DNA of 64,000 nt from NCBI GenBank assembly GCA_046156035.1, contig JBJXEW010000022.1, positions 14,963 through 78,962 of the forward strand. Reading direction: 5' to 3'. This document shows, in pieces, positions 8,626 to 16,788 of the stretch. The notes under the pieces are model-generated. The model was given only the letters and a program-made list of their open reading frames with translations. It did not search any database and was not told the DNA's origin. Source of the stretch: JAEUIX01 sp046156035 (lineage in GTDB: Bacteria; Planctomycetota; Phycisphaerae; Phycisphaerales; UBA1924). Both the position numbers and the translations under genes were made by a program. Positions within the stretch are counted from its first letter, which is position 1; every line of letters starts with the position of its first letter.

Positions 8626-9969
8626 GTGTCCCGCACCAACGCCATCCCCGCCGCCCTGCTCGCCCTCGTGCCGTGGTTCATTGCCTGGTGCGTGCTCATC
8701 GCCCTCGGCACGGTGCTGCACTGGGGCTCGTGGATCGGCCCGCGCAACGGGCACGACACCCTCCTGAACGACGGCGTGATCAAACTCGCCGCAAACGTGT
8801 CGGCCGTGCTCGCCGCGCCCGGGTGGATCATCTGCACGCTTCTCATCGGCCGCCTCGCCGCCGAGAGCATCGCGGTGGCCCTCATCGCTCACGGCATCGC
8901 GTGGCTCCTCTGGCTCTGCTGCCTCGCCCTCATCCTCCGCGTCCGTGTGCGCGTGCTGGGTCCAACTACACAACCTCGTGGCACAGGCTTTCCAGCCTGT
9001 GTCCTACCGGGCCTCCCGACAATCTCGGCGCCCGGCTCCGAGCCGAGCCCCGGTTTCAACTCCTCCCGCCGCCGCCTCCTCGTTGACGGCTCCCTCACGC
9101 TCGCTGGCCTCTCGGCCGCTGGCACGCTCGCGCAGGGCACGCTCATCACGCCGTGGAACTGCCAACTCGTCCGCTACAGCGTTCCCATCCGCGACCTTCC
9201 GCCCGCCCTGCGCGGCCTGCGCCTCGTCTACATCTCCGACACCCACCTCGGCCCGCGCGTCAGCGCTCCCTACATCCGCTCCGTCCTCGCCCGTGCCATC
9301 GCCCTCAAGCCCGATCTCTTCCTGCTCGGCGGCGATTACGTGCACAACGGCCCGCGCCAGATCGCGCCCGCGGCCGCGCTCTTCGCACCGATGGTCGCCA
9401 CCGGCAAGCCCGTGCTCGGCGTGCTGGGCAACCACGACTGGTACGCCGACGGCCTCGCCAGCAGCCGGGCGCTCCGCGAGGTCGGCATACGCATGATCGA
9501 CAACGACCGCGCGTTCCTCGACGCTTCCACACGTCAACTGGTCCCCGCCGATGCGCGCAACGCACCGCCGGTCGATTCGGCCCTCTGCATCGCGGGCATC
9601 GGCGACCTCTGGCAGGACCGCATCGACCCCGCCGCGGCACTCGGCGGCGTGCCCGACGGCATGCCCCGCCTGCTGCTCTCCCACAACCCCGACGCGGCGG
9701 AAGACCCTCGCCTCCTCGGCACAGCGCCGGGATCCACCACCGCGGCACACCGTGTAGACCTCATGCTCAGCGGCCACACGCACGGCGGCCAAGTCCGCTT
9801 TCCCTTCCTGCCGCCCCTCATCGTGCCCAGCCGCTTCCGTTCCAAGTACGCACGCGGCCTCATCCAGGGCCCCGCCTTCCCGGTGCTCGTCTCCGCGGGC
9901 GTGGGCGTCTCGCTCATCCCGGTGCGCATCGGTGTGCCGCCGGAACTCCTCGAAATCACGCTCACCTGA
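8626..9969 (+). CDS. Membrane-anchored metallophosphoesterase (calcineurin-like)
   Basis: 447 aa from a GTG. Three hydrophobic segments (about residues 7-29, 53-75, 84-107) precede a linker and then SSRRRLLVDGSLTLAG, which resembles a twin-arginine signal followed by a membrane span. The C-terminal metallophosphoesterase domain has all metal-ligand motifs: ISDTHLG, LLGGDYVH, GNHDW and SGHTHGGQ. It resembles YkuE/YaeI-type phosphodiesterases that act at the membrane surface. The linker contains GTGFPAC, encoded by a palindromic repeat (8982-9001), so the N-terminal membrane domain may have been joined to the enzyme across a repeat. Confidence 0.85.
   Translation: MSRTNAIPAALLALVPWFIAWCVLIALGTVLHWGSWIGPRNGHDTLLNDGVIKLAANVSAVLAAPGWIICTLLIGRLAAESIAVALIAHGIAWLLWLCCLALILRVRVRVLGPTTQPRGTGFPACVLPGLPTISAPGSEPSPGFNSSRRRLLVDGSLTLAGLSAAGTLAQGTLITPWNCQLVRYSVPIRDLPPALRGLRLVYISDTHLGPRVSAPYIRSVLARAIALKPDLFLLGGDYVHNGPRQIAPAAALFAPMVATGKPVLGVLGNHDWYADGLASSRALREVGIRMIDNDRAFLDASTRQLVPADARNAPPVDSALCIAGIGDLWQDRIDPAAALGGVPDGMPRLLLSHNPDAAEDPRLLGTAPGSTTAAHRVDLMLSGHTHGGQVRFPFLPPLIVPSRFRSKYARGLIQGPAFPVLVSAGVGVSLIPVRIGVPPELLEITLT
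8982..9001. repeat. REP-like palindrome inside a coding region
   Basis: CACAGGCT TTCC AGCCTGTG, a perfect 8-bp stem with a 4-base loop, lying in frame in the linker of the metallophosphoesterase gene. A related fragment, CAGCCTGTGCCA, occurs near 28206. Confidence 0.7.
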
Positions 9970-9970
9970 C

Positions 9971-10002
9971 TTGGTGGGGCGGACGTCCCGTCCGCCATCC
10001 CC
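9971..10002. repeat. REP-like palindrome, GGTGGGGCGGAC family, copy 1
   Basis: Core GGCGGACG TCC CGTCCGCC (9978-9996) preceded by TTGGTGG. The same element occurs at 53315, 55217 and 60180. Placed just after the metallophosphoesterase stop. Confidence 0.85.
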
Positions 10003-10073
10003 TTGTCCCCGCCGGTTCCTCTCGGATATCCGCTGACATCGGACCGGGGGCGTGTCCTCGACCCCGCGACTCT

Positions 10074-10079
10074 TACACT
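10074..10079 (+). promoter_or_regulatory. -10 box of the ThiF-family gene
   Basis: TACACT ends five bases before the GTG at 10085, placing the transcription start on or next to the start codon. Confidence 0.5.
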
Positions 10080-10084
10080 TCCCT

Positions 10085-11170
10085 GTGCCCCTCTTCCGCT
10101 ACCACCGCCAGGAACTCCTTCCCGGTTTCGGGCCTGAGTCGTCGGCCGCGATGGCCCGCTCCCACGCCATGGTCATCGGCTGCGGGGCCCTGGGCACCGT
10201 CGCCGCCGAGATGCTCGCCCGCGCGGGCGTGGGCCGCCTCTCGCTCATCGATCGCGACGTGGTGGAAGTCACCAACCTCCAGCGCCAGACGCTCTTCGAT
10301 GAGGACGATGCACGCGCCGCACGCCCCAAGGCCGAGGCCGCCGCCGCGCGTCTCACCCGCGTCAACTCCTCCATCGTCATCGACCCCATCGTTGACGATC
10401 TCAACCCATCCAACGCCGACCGCCTCGTCTCTTCGCACCCGCCGCCGCACGTCCTGCTCGACTGCACCGACAACTTCGTCGCCCGCTACCTCCTCAACGA
10501 CCTCGCCGTCAAGCACTCCATCCCCCTCTGCTACGGCGGCGCGATCGGCACGCGCGGCACGCAGTTCACCATCCTCCCCGGCCGCACCGCCTGCCTCCGC
10601 TGCGTCTTCCCACAGCCGCCCGCCCCCGGCGATTCCCCCACGTGCGACACCGCGGGCGTGCTCGCTTCCGCCACCACCATCGTCGCCGCCTGTCAGGCCA
10701 CCGATGCGATCAAGGTGCTCCTCGGCCACGAGCGGCATCTCCCAAACTCGCTCCTCTCCTTCGACCTGTGGACCAACGACCACCGCCGGATCGATCTCTC
10801 CGCGGCACGCCGCGCCGATTGCCCCTGTTGCGGCGGAGTCGTGGGCAGTGGGGGGGGGCGGCGTGGTGAGGGGCGGTTCGAGTTTCTTGACGGCTCCGCG
10901 GCACCACGCGAAACCGTCCTCTGCGGTCGCAACAGCGTGCAGATTTCCGCCGCCGCGCCCATGAACCTCGATGCCCTTCACGCCCGCCTGGCGCGCGTCG
11001 GCTCGTTCGAGCGGACGCCCTCGCACGTGCGCGGCCGCGTGGACGGGGGCTCAGGCGGTGCCACGGGCCCCCTTGAAATCACGGTCTTTGCCGACGGCCG
11101 CGCCATCATCGGCGGCACCACCGACCCGGCCGTGGCAAGGGCCGCGTTCGACCGCCTTGTCGGATCGTGA
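10085..11170 (+). CDS. ThiF/MoeB/HesA-family E1-like adenylyltransferase
   Basis: 361 aa. E1-like proteins adenylate the C-terminus of a ubiquitin-like sulfur carrier (ThiS, MoaD) or a similar peptide. The Rossmann ATP site is GCGALGTVAAEMLARAGVG followed by DRDVVEVTNLQRQTLF; LLDCTDNFVARYLLND is the family's next block. Zinc cysteines appear as CLRC (mid-protein) and CPCC. A C-terminal region of about 80 residues follows the Gly-rich SGGGRRGEG linker and may be a substrate-side domain. An upstream GTG at 10052 is in frame, but a -10 box sits between the two, favouring 10085. The specific pathway (thiamine or molybdopterin) cannot be told. Confidence 0.85.
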   Translation: MPLFRYHRQELLPGFGPESSAAMARSHAMVIGCGALGTVAAEMLARAGVGRLSLIDRDVVEVTNLQRQTLFDEDDARAARPKAEAAAARLTRVNSSIVIDPIVDDLNPSNADRLVSSHPPPHVLLDCTDNFVARYLLNDLAVKHSIPLCYGGAIGTRGTQFTILPGRTACLRCVFPQPPAPGDSPTCDTAGVLASATTIVAACQATDAIKVLLGHERHLPNSLLSFDLWTNDHRRIDLSAARRADCPCCGGVVGSGGGRRGEGRFEFLDGSAAPRETVLCGRNSVQISAAAPMNLDALHARLARVGSFERTPSHVRGRVDGGSGGATGPLEITVFADGRAIIGGTTDPAVARAAFDRLVGS

Positions 11171-11266
11171 AACCCACCTTGTCCACGCGCACGCCGCCCG
11201 CGGGTACACTGGCCTCCACGGGCTCGCACCCTCGGCACGGCCCGCGACCTGCGAAAAGGACCACCT

Positions 11267-11794
11267 ATGAGTTCCGCACAGTTCATCGTTGACTGCACGA
11301 AGATGACCCGCGGCTACAGCGAAAAACTCGTTGCGGGCATCCGGCCTGAAATGGCCGCGCGCAAGCCGCGATGGGGCTTTGACGGCAACGAGATCGACAC
11401 CAACCACGCCACGTTCATCTGCGGCCACCTGGCGATCTACCCCGCCCGCATCTACACGCTCGCCGGGAAAGACCCCAAGCCCGTCGCCGTCGATCCCGCC
11501 CTGGAGGCCATCTTCAAGGCCGGCGCGACCTGTGTGGACGATCCGCACGGCTCCGTCTACCCGCACTGGGAAAAGGTCGTCTCCCTCTTCTTCTCCGGCT
11601 ACGACAAGGCCATCGAGGTGGCTAGCAAGATGGACGACAAACTCCTGAGCACGCCTCACCCCGACGCCAAGGTCCGCGAGCGCTTCCCCACCATCGGCGC
11701 GGCTACCAACTTCCTCCTCAACAACCACGTCATGATGCACATGGGCCAACTCAGCGCGTGGCGCCGCGCCATGGGCCTGCCCTCGGCCATGTGA
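11267..11794 (+). CDS. DinB-like four-helix-bundle protein
   Basis: 175 aa. The C-terminal pattern NHVMMHMGQLSAWRRAMGLPSAM and an upstream NHATFICGHLAIYPARI are typical of the DinB/YfiT superfamily, in which three histidines bind a metal and some members act as thiol transferases. Shine-Dalgarno AAGGA lies seven bases before the ATG. A possible -10 box TACACT is at 11205-11210, in a context (GGTACACTGGCC) shared with the promoter of the S41 protease gene at 42 kb. Its substrate is unknown. It converges with gcvT with only 9 bp between stops. Confidence 0.75.
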   Translation: MSSAQFIVDCTKMTRGYSEKLVAGIRPEMAARKPRWGFDGNEIDTNHATFICGHLAIYPARIYTLAGKDPKPVAVDPALEAIFKAGATCVDDPHGSVYPHWEKVVSLFFSGYDKAIEVASKMDDKLLSTPHPDAKVRERFPTIGAATNFLLNNHVMMHMGQLSAWRRAMGLPSAM

Positions 11795-11803
11795 TCCGCC
11801 GGT

Positions 11804-12964
11804 TCACGGCTTCGGTGCCTTGTAAAACGGCGTCTTCACCACCTTGGCTTCAAGGTATCGTGCCGCGCCTTCGCCCTTGCCCGTGTCGATGCGCAGGGCC
11901 GTTCCCTCCGCACTCTGCTCCTTGTCCACATACGCCAGCGCGATCGGGTAGCCAAGCGTCGGGCTCGGCGCTCCGCTGGTCACGATGCCCGCACCCTTCT
12001 CCCCCGCGCTCACGCCCATCCCCTGGCGCGCTGAGCGCTTCCCATCGATCACCAAACCCACCAGTTTCTGCTTTGGCCCGCCCGCCGCGCGTGTGGCCTT
12101 GAGCGCCTCCATTCCGATGTACGGCTCGCCGCGTTCGTCCGCGTCCTTGTCGATCGCCATCGCAAAGTCCAGCCCGGTGGCGAGCGGGTCCGTCTCCTCG
12201 CCCAGTTCGTGGCCGTACAGCGGCATGGCGGCCTCCAGCCGCAGCGTGTCGCGAGCCCCCAGCCCGCACGGTCGCACCAAGGCATCGGGCTTGTCCATCT
12301 GCACATCCTTGAAGAGCATCTTCATCGCCATGCCCACCATGCTCGCCGGCAGAATCACCTCCACACCGTCCTCACCCGTGTAGCCCGTGCGGCTCACCAC
12401 CAGTTTCATGATCAGCAGGTTCTTGGTCGTGAAGGTGTAGCGCTTGAGCGCGGGCACCTCCTTGCTGAAGCCCCCGATGAAAGGGATCACCTTCGGCCCC
12501 TGCACCGCCACCATCGCTGTGCTCTCGGTCTGGTCGTCGATGGTCAGCACCAAACTGCCCGCCGCCTGCACGCTCTTGAAGTGCTCCATCAACTTGGCCC
12601 GGTTGGAGGCGTTCACCACCACCAGAAACTGGTCCTCGTCCTGGCGATACACGATCACGTCGTCCTTGATGCCGCCGCGCTCGTTCAGCACCAGGGAGTA
12701 CCGGCACTGACCCTGCTTCATGTCGGTGATCCGCCGCGTGCACACACGCTCCAGCAGCCGGCGCGCGTGCCGACCGCTGAACTTCACCCGCCCCATGTGC
12801 GACACGTCAAAGAAGCCCCCGCTCGTCCGGCAGGCGTGGTGCTCCTCCACGATGCCGCCGCCCCCGCCTTCCTTCTGATAGACAATGGGCATCTCCCACC
12901 CCGCGAAATCCACCATCTTGGCAGAGTGTTGCAGGTGAAACGCGTGCAGCGGGGTCTTGAGCAT
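11804..12964 (-). CDS. gcvT: Aminomethyltransferase (glycine cleavage system T protein)
   Basis: 386 aa. T protein releases ammonia from the aminomethyl-lipoyl H protein and passes the one-carbon unit to tetrahydrofolate. Recognised by TPLHAFHLQHSAKMVDFAGWEMP at the N-terminus, FFDVSHMGRVKFSG, the substrate-binding region YSLVLNERGGIKDDVIVYR, and SRTGYTGEDGVEV. The start at ATG 12964 has GGAGG four to five bases upstream; the reading frame is open further upstream, but that part is not conserved-looking. gcvH and gcvP are not adjacent. Confidence 0.93.
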   Translation of the reverse strand: MLKTPLHAFHLQHSAKMVDFAGWEMPIVYQKEGGGGGIVEEHHACRTSGGFFDVSHMGRVKFSGRHARRLLERVCTRRITDMKQGQCRYSLVLNERGGIKDDVIVYRQDEDQFLVVVNASNRAKLMEHFKSVQAAGSLVLTIDDQTESTAMVAVQGPKVIPFIGGFSKEVPALKRYTFTTKNLLIMKLVVSRTGYTGEDGVEVILPASMVGMAMKMLFKDVQMDKPDALVRPCGLGARDTLRLEAAMPLYGHELGEETDPLATGLDFAMAIDKDADERGEPYIGMEALKATRAAGGPKQKLVGLVIDGKRSARQGMGVSAGEKGAGIVTSGAPSPTLGYPIALAYVDKEQSAEGTALRIDTGKGEGAARYLEAKVVKTPFYKAPKP

Positions 12965-13041
12965 GAGGCCTCCACGGGTGGTGGTGGGGGGGCGGGAGGG
13001 TGAAGCCCATGGTAGACCGCGGCCCTTCGCACGCCGCCAGT

Positions 13042-13473
13042 TCACACCGCGCGCCGCTGCCTCAGCCACGCCTGCACGCTCGCGGCTCCGGACCCCGCAC
13101 AGAACTGCACCCCCACGTGATACCTCCCGCCCTCCTTGTAGGCCGAGTAGCGCACCTTCCCATGAAACGCGCGGCACGTTCCATCCGCGTTGGGCATCAG
13201 CACCACCACGGCCCGATCCATGTGCATCATCCGCCGCGTGCTGATCCCCATCCCCGAGCGAGATACGTCCACCGCCAGGCCCTCCAGACCGGGGCCGATC
13301 GCGTCGAAGGCCCCGATCTCGTGGATCGTCACCGCCTTGCCAAGTTCCAACCGGTCGTGCTGTCGCCGCTGCCGTCCTTCGGCAAAGCCCTGCGGCACCG
13401 CGCCCGGTTTTGCCGCACGCTTGACGGTTGCCTTGGCGGCGCGTGCCGCGGTGTCTGTCGTCGGTTCGGCCAC
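13042..13473 (-). CDS. PilZ-domain protein
   Basis: 143 aa from GTG 13473; an upstream GTG at 13575 would add 34 residues and overlap panC. The PilZ domain, a c-di-GMP sensor, is shown by the arginine cluster RQRRQHDRLELG and the DVSRSGMGIST box (DxSxxG class), followed by beta-strands including CRAFHGKVRYSAYKEGGRYHVGVQF. The Lys/Ala-rich N-terminus precedes the domain. It is transcribed after panC. It may link c-di-GMP to motility, since flagellar genes are in this window, but nothing ties it to a specific target. Confidence 0.8.
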   Translation of the reverse strand: MAEPTTDTAARAAKATVKRAAKPGAVPQGFAEGRQRRQHDRLELGKAVTIHEIGAFDAIGPGLEGLAVDVSRSGMGISTRRMMHMDRAVVVLMPNADGTCRAFHGKVRYSAYKEGGRYHVGVQFCAGSGAASVQAWLRQRRAV

Positions 13474-13525
13474 GTGTGTCCCCGGTTCAACGCCCGCGGT
13501 GTGTCGGCAAGCCCGGCCGCACCCT

Positions 13526-14398
13526 TCACGCGCCTCCGGGCCGCGGGGCCGCGCCCGGCCAGGGCCCGTTGTCAATCAGGCGCACACTGCCCACCCGCGC
13601 CGCCACCAGCGTCCGATAGGCGGCGGCCGCGCCCTCGCTCGCTGGGAGCAAGGTCTCCGCGTCACGCACCACCGCATAGTCGGGCACAATCTCGGCCTCG
13701 CTCAGCACGGCCCGCAGCACGCGCTGCGCTTCGGCCACCGTCGCCTCCCGCCCCGCGGCAAGAATCGCACGTCTGATTGCCAGAGCCTTCACCCTGTCCG
13801 CTCCCGTGAGGAACCGGTTCCGGCTCGACAGAGCGAGCCCGTCCGCATCCCGCGCCGTCGCCGCGGCCACGATCCCGATGCTCATCTCCTCCTGCACCAC
13901 CAGCCCGCGCACCACCTGCAACTGCTGCCAGTCCTTCTCCCCGAACACCGCCGCCCAGGGGCGGCACAACTCAAAGAGCCGCTTCACCACCTGGCACACG
14001 CCCGCAAAGTGCCCCGGCCTGTGCGCATCCTCCAGCCCCGGCTGCCACGCCACGCGGGGCAGGCGCGGCGGTGCCGCCCCCGGGTCGCTCGTCTGGGGCC
14101 AACGCGGGTACACCTCGCTCACCCCCGGTACAAGAACGGCGGCCGCGCCGGCCTCCTCGCACAAGGTCAGGTCCGCGTCCAAGGTCTGCGGGTAGCGTGC
14201 AAAGTCCGCGGGATCGTTGAACTGCGTGGGGTTGACAAAGATCGTCACCACGCATCCGGCTGCGAACCCACGCGACACCGCGAGCGCCGCGGCCACGCGG
14301 ATGAGCCCCGCGTGCCCCGCGTGCAGAGCCCCCATCGTGGGCACCAGCACCGCGCCGGCGTGCGCATCCATCTCGGCCTGGGTCCGGCACACCTTCAT
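13526..14398 (-). CDS. panC: Pantothenate synthetase
   Basis: 290 aa. Condenses pantoate with beta-alanine using ATP (coenzyme A synthesis). The nucleotidyltransferase HxGH motif is PTMGALHAGHAGLI, with alanine where many enzymes have glutamate. FVNPTQFNDPADFARYPQT and FGEKDWQQLQVV are diagnostic, and LALSSRNRFLT is the KMSKS-equivalent loop. The C-terminal domain is complete. It lies 37 bp after the zinc-ribbon gene at 14436-14861 and is probably cotranscribed with it. Confidence 0.95.
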   Translation of the reverse strand: MKVCRTQAEMDAHAGAVLVPTMGALHAGHAGLIRVAAALAVSRGFAAGCVVTIFVNPTQFNDPADFARYPQTLDADLTLCEEAGAAAVLVPGVSEVYPRWPQTSDPGAAPPRLPRVAWQPGLEDAHRPGHFAGVCQVVKRLFELCRPWAAVFGEKDWQQLQVVRGLVVQEEMSIGIVAAATARDADGLALSSRNRFLTGADRVKALAIRRAILAAGREATVAEAQRVLRAVLSEAEIVPDYAVVRDAETLLPASEGAAAAYRTLVAARVGSVRLIDNGPWPGAAPRPGGA

Positions 14399-14435
14399 CC
14401 TGAAGGGTGCGTGCCCAGACCCGCCGCGTCAAGTG

Positions 14436-14861
14436 TCACGCGGCGTGATCCGCCGGCCCCCTACGGCCCGGGTGCACGGGCTTGCGCAGCGGCCCATAAC
14501 CACGGCCCATCGCCCGAACGCCGCCCCGCTTCGCCGCCCGCAAACGCACACTCGTCTGCCACACCAGCCGCACAAACTCGGCAAACGCCAGCACGCCCGA
14601 CCACGCCGACACGCACCACAACGCCCACGCGCTCGGCCGGGCCGCAGGCCCGCGTGCCACGCCCTCCATCTCCGCATAACTGCGCGGCGGGCGGCTGTAC
14701 AAATCCCCGCGGCAACGGGGGCACTGCAACAGCCCCGCTCCCGGGCGGTCAAACCGCGGATCGGTCGCGCCGCAATCCACGCAGATGCGCTGGTCTACTT
14801 GCCGCGCAGGGCGGGCGCGGGTGGTTGGCCGTGCGCTATGGGCTGAGCGCAGAAGGAACAC
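14436..14861 (-). CDS. Zinc-ribbon protein with one membrane segment, hypothetical
   Basis: 141 aa from a GTG. Two cysteine pairs, CVDCG and CPRCRG, are about 22 residues apart and should form a zinc ribbon; a hydrophobic stretch, WALWCVSAWSGVLAFAEFVRLVW, follows. The start is supported by TATTCT ending seven bases before the GTG, a leaderless arrangement. The frame stays open upstream to 15911, but there it is antisense to another gene and is not used. Function unknown. It belongs to the loose group of zinc-ribbon membrane proteins seen at 20.1, 32.5, 45.9 and 46.6 kb. Confidence 0.6.
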   Translation of the reverse strand: MFLLRSAHSARPTTRARPARQVDQRICVDCGATDPRFDRPGAGLLQCPRCRGDLYSRPPRSYAEMEGVARGPAARPSAWALWCVSAWSGVLAFAEFVRLVWQTSVRLRAAKRGGVRAMGRGYGPLRKPVHPGRRGPADHAA

Positions 14862-14868
14862 GCTAGAG

Positions 14869-14874
14869 AGAATA
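14869..14874 (-). promoter_or_regulatory. -10 box of the zinc-ribbon gene at 14.8 kb
   Basis: TATTCT on the minus strand, seven bases before the GTG at 14861. Confidence 0.45.
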
Positions 14875-15068
14875 ATCCGCGTTCGCCAAAATGCACGAAA
14901 ATCCGCCCCCACAATCCATTCTTCTTTTCCGGCGCAGGTGCCCGCTGGTGGGGCGCACATCCTGCCTGCCCTCTGCGCACGCTCCCCCGGACCCTCCCGT
15001 GGCAGGTGCCGCGAGCCCGCAAGTGGCTGGGGGCCGCCTCGCGTCGGCACCCGCCATGACCCGCTCCC

Positions 15069-15074
15069 TACCCT
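15069..15074 (+). promoter_or_regulatory. -10 box of the gene at 15084
   Basis: TACCCT, nine bases before the ATG at 15084; at most a few bases of leader. Confidence 0.4.
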
Positions 15075-15083
15075 CACGTCCTC

Positions 15084-15959
15084 ATGCCCGTCGATCTCCG
15101 CACCTGCCGCTCCAACATCACCTCTCAGAGCGGTGAGAACGGCATCATCGCGGCCATCCTCGCCGAGATCGGCGCGGCCAACCGCTTCTGCGTCGAGTTC
15201 GGGGGCTACGACGCCGTCAAGTACTCCAACGTCAACCCCCTGTGGACGCGGGAGGGCTTCACCGCCGTGCTCATCGAGGGCGACGCGGCCGTGGCCGGGC
15301 GCGTGCGGTCGCAGGTTGACGAACTGGCCCGCTCCGGCGCCGTAACACCGCCCGGCCGCGCCGTCGTGATCAGCCGCTGGGTTCAACCAACCGGCCCGGA
15401 CTCGCTGGACGCGATCCTCGCCGAAGTCGCGGGCACGGGCACCGCGGTCCCACGCGAGCCCGACGTCGTGAGCATCGACATCGACTCGCTCGACCATGAC
15501 GTCTGGGCCGGCCTCAAGGATCATCGCCCGCGCATCGTGGTGATCGAGCACAACCCGTCGATCCCGCCGCACCTCAGCGTGATCGGCCGTGCGGGTACGC
15601 CGCGCGTGGGCGCCTCCGCTCGCGCCCACAGTGATCTTGCGCGCACGAAGGGCTATACGCTCGTGGCCTGCACCACGTTCAACTGCTTCTTCGTCCCCGA
15701 TGAGTTCGCAGCACGGTTCGCCGACGCGGGCAACCTCGGGGCCCACTTCGAGCCCTCGCACCTCGTCTACGTCTGCCGCGATTTCAGCGGCGGGATGTTC
15801 TACAGCGCCCGCCTGCCGCCAGCCTACAGCCTCCGCAAGGACGAACTGGCTGCGCTGGGCAACCCGCTCTTCGCCCCGCCCCCGTCGGAACTCGCCGGCC
15901 TCTTCCGCCACCCGAAGGTGGTCCTCAGGCGAGCCCTCAAGCGCCTTTCGGGCGGGTGA
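15084..15959 (+). CDS. FkbM-like SAM-dependent methyltransferase family protein, tentative
   Basis: 291 aa, cytosolic. The pattern SQSGENGIIAAILAEIG, then FCVEFGGYDAVKYSN and a strand VLIEGDAAVAGRV resembles the SAM-binding half of FkbM-type methyltransferases, in which the acidic residue ending the second strand (E of IEGD) holds the ribose. Later PDVVSIDIDSLDHDVWAGL and RIVVIEHNPSIPP fit the rest of that fold. Its substrate cannot be inferred. The start has TACCCT nine bases upstream. It converges with the DUF4239-like gene. Confidence 0.55.
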   Translation: MPVDLRTCRSNITSQSGENGIIAAILAEIGAANRFCVEFGGYDAVKYSNVNPLWTREGFTAVLIEGDAAVAGRVRSQVDELARSGAVTPPGRAVVISRWVQPTGPDSLDAILAEVAGTGTAVPREPDVVSIDIDSLDHDVWAGLKDHRPRIVVIEHNPSIPPHLSVIGRAGTPRVGASARAHSDLARTKGYTLVACTTFNCFFVPDEFAARFADAGNLGAHFEPSHLVYVCRDFSGGMFYSARLPPAYSLRKDELAALGNPLFAPPPSELAGLFRHPKVVLRRALKRLSGG

Positions 15960-15974
15960 GGTGCCGTCGCCAAC

Positions 15975-16745
15975 TCACCGCTGGGCCGGCGCGGTCACCT
16001 TCGCGGCGGCATCGCGCAGCGGCTGGGGGTTCAGGCGGATCAGCCCCGCCCGCGGGTAATCCAGGTCGATCGTCGTCCAGAGCGTCGCGGCGACCAGCAG
16101 CACGAGGATGAGCGAGGGCCGGCGCAGGATGGTGTTGGACTTCTCCACGCCCATCCCGACCGACGCGATGCCCGCGAACGCGCACGTGATAAGCACCGCA
16201 AGCACAAATGGGGGAAGGTGGCGCAGTTCCGACGCGTTGCGCAACGCGAGCGTGTCGGGCACGGCCGTGTACGCCGGGACGACAACCGCTGCGTACTGCG
16301 GACGCTCCATGACCCCCTCGCGCACCGCCACCCAGGTCCGATCGGTTGTCGCGTACAAACGATCAAGAATGACCTGCTCGCTCGCAATCCCGGCCTGCGC
16401 GAACAACTCCAGCCGCTGGGCCATGTATTCGCGCAGCAGTTCCTTGGTGCGGTCGCGCGGCGCGTCGGGCAGCAGGTCCGCCACATCGTACAACGTGCCC
16501 ACGCTGTTGGCCTCGCGCACAAGGATGTCCTGCCGCTCCACAAAGCGGGAGATCGACCCCAGGAAGCAGAAGCCCAGCAGCAGCCCGAGCATGCTCATCG
16601 TGGCCGCCTGCACGATCCCGAACTGGGGATGCTGGCTCAACTTGCTCGACATCCGGTGGCCGAGCATCTTGCCGAAGAACCAAGCCCCGACCAGCAGGGC
16701 AACCAAGCCCGCGGCCACCGCGACTTGCAGGAGCACGATCACCAT
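15975..16745 (-). CDS. DUF4239 (bestrophin-like) membrane protein
   Basis: 256 aa from ATG 16745. Two hydrophobic segments at the N-terminus (VIVLLQVAVAAGLVALLVGAW and AATMSMLGLLLGFCFLG), a soluble helical middle containing VERQDILVREANSVGTLYDVADLL, then two C-terminal segments (FVLAVLITCAFAGIASVGMG and LILVLLVAATLWTTIDLDYPRAGLI). This 2+2 arrangement and the EANSVGTLY and DLDYPRxGLI motifs are those of DUF4239 proteins, of unknown function. TACGCT ends five bases before the ATG. Confidence 0.75.
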   Translation of the reverse strand: MVIVLLQVAVAAGLVALLVGAWFFGKMLGHRMSSKLSQHPQFGIVQAATMSMLGLLLGFCFLGSISRFVERQDILVREANSVGTLYDVADLLPDAPRDRTKELLREYMAQRLELFAQAGIASEQVILDRLYATTDRTWVAVREGVMERPQYAAVVVPAYTAVPDTLALRNASELRHLPPFVLAVLITCAFAGIASVGMGVEKSNTILRRPSLILVLLVAATLWTTIDLDYPRAGLIRLNPQPLRDAAAKVTAPAQR

Positions 16746-16750
16746 GCCGT

Positions 16751-16756
16751 AGCGTA
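16751..16756 (-). promoter_or_regulatory. -10 box of the DUF4239 gene
   Basis: TACGCT on the minus strand, five bases before ATG 16745. Confidence 0.45.
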
Positions 16757-16788
16757 CCAAATCCAGCGAACGCGGCTGGCCATGAGGC

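Noticed and set aside
13474..13575. N-terminal extension of the PilZ protein into panC
   Set aside because: Low-complexity sequence overlapping panC; GTG 13473 avoids the overlap.
14862..15911. Upstream extension of the 14.4-kb zinc-ribbon frame to 15911
   Set aside because: It is antisense to the FkbM-like gene and lacks family-like sequence; a -10 box sits just before GTG 14861.
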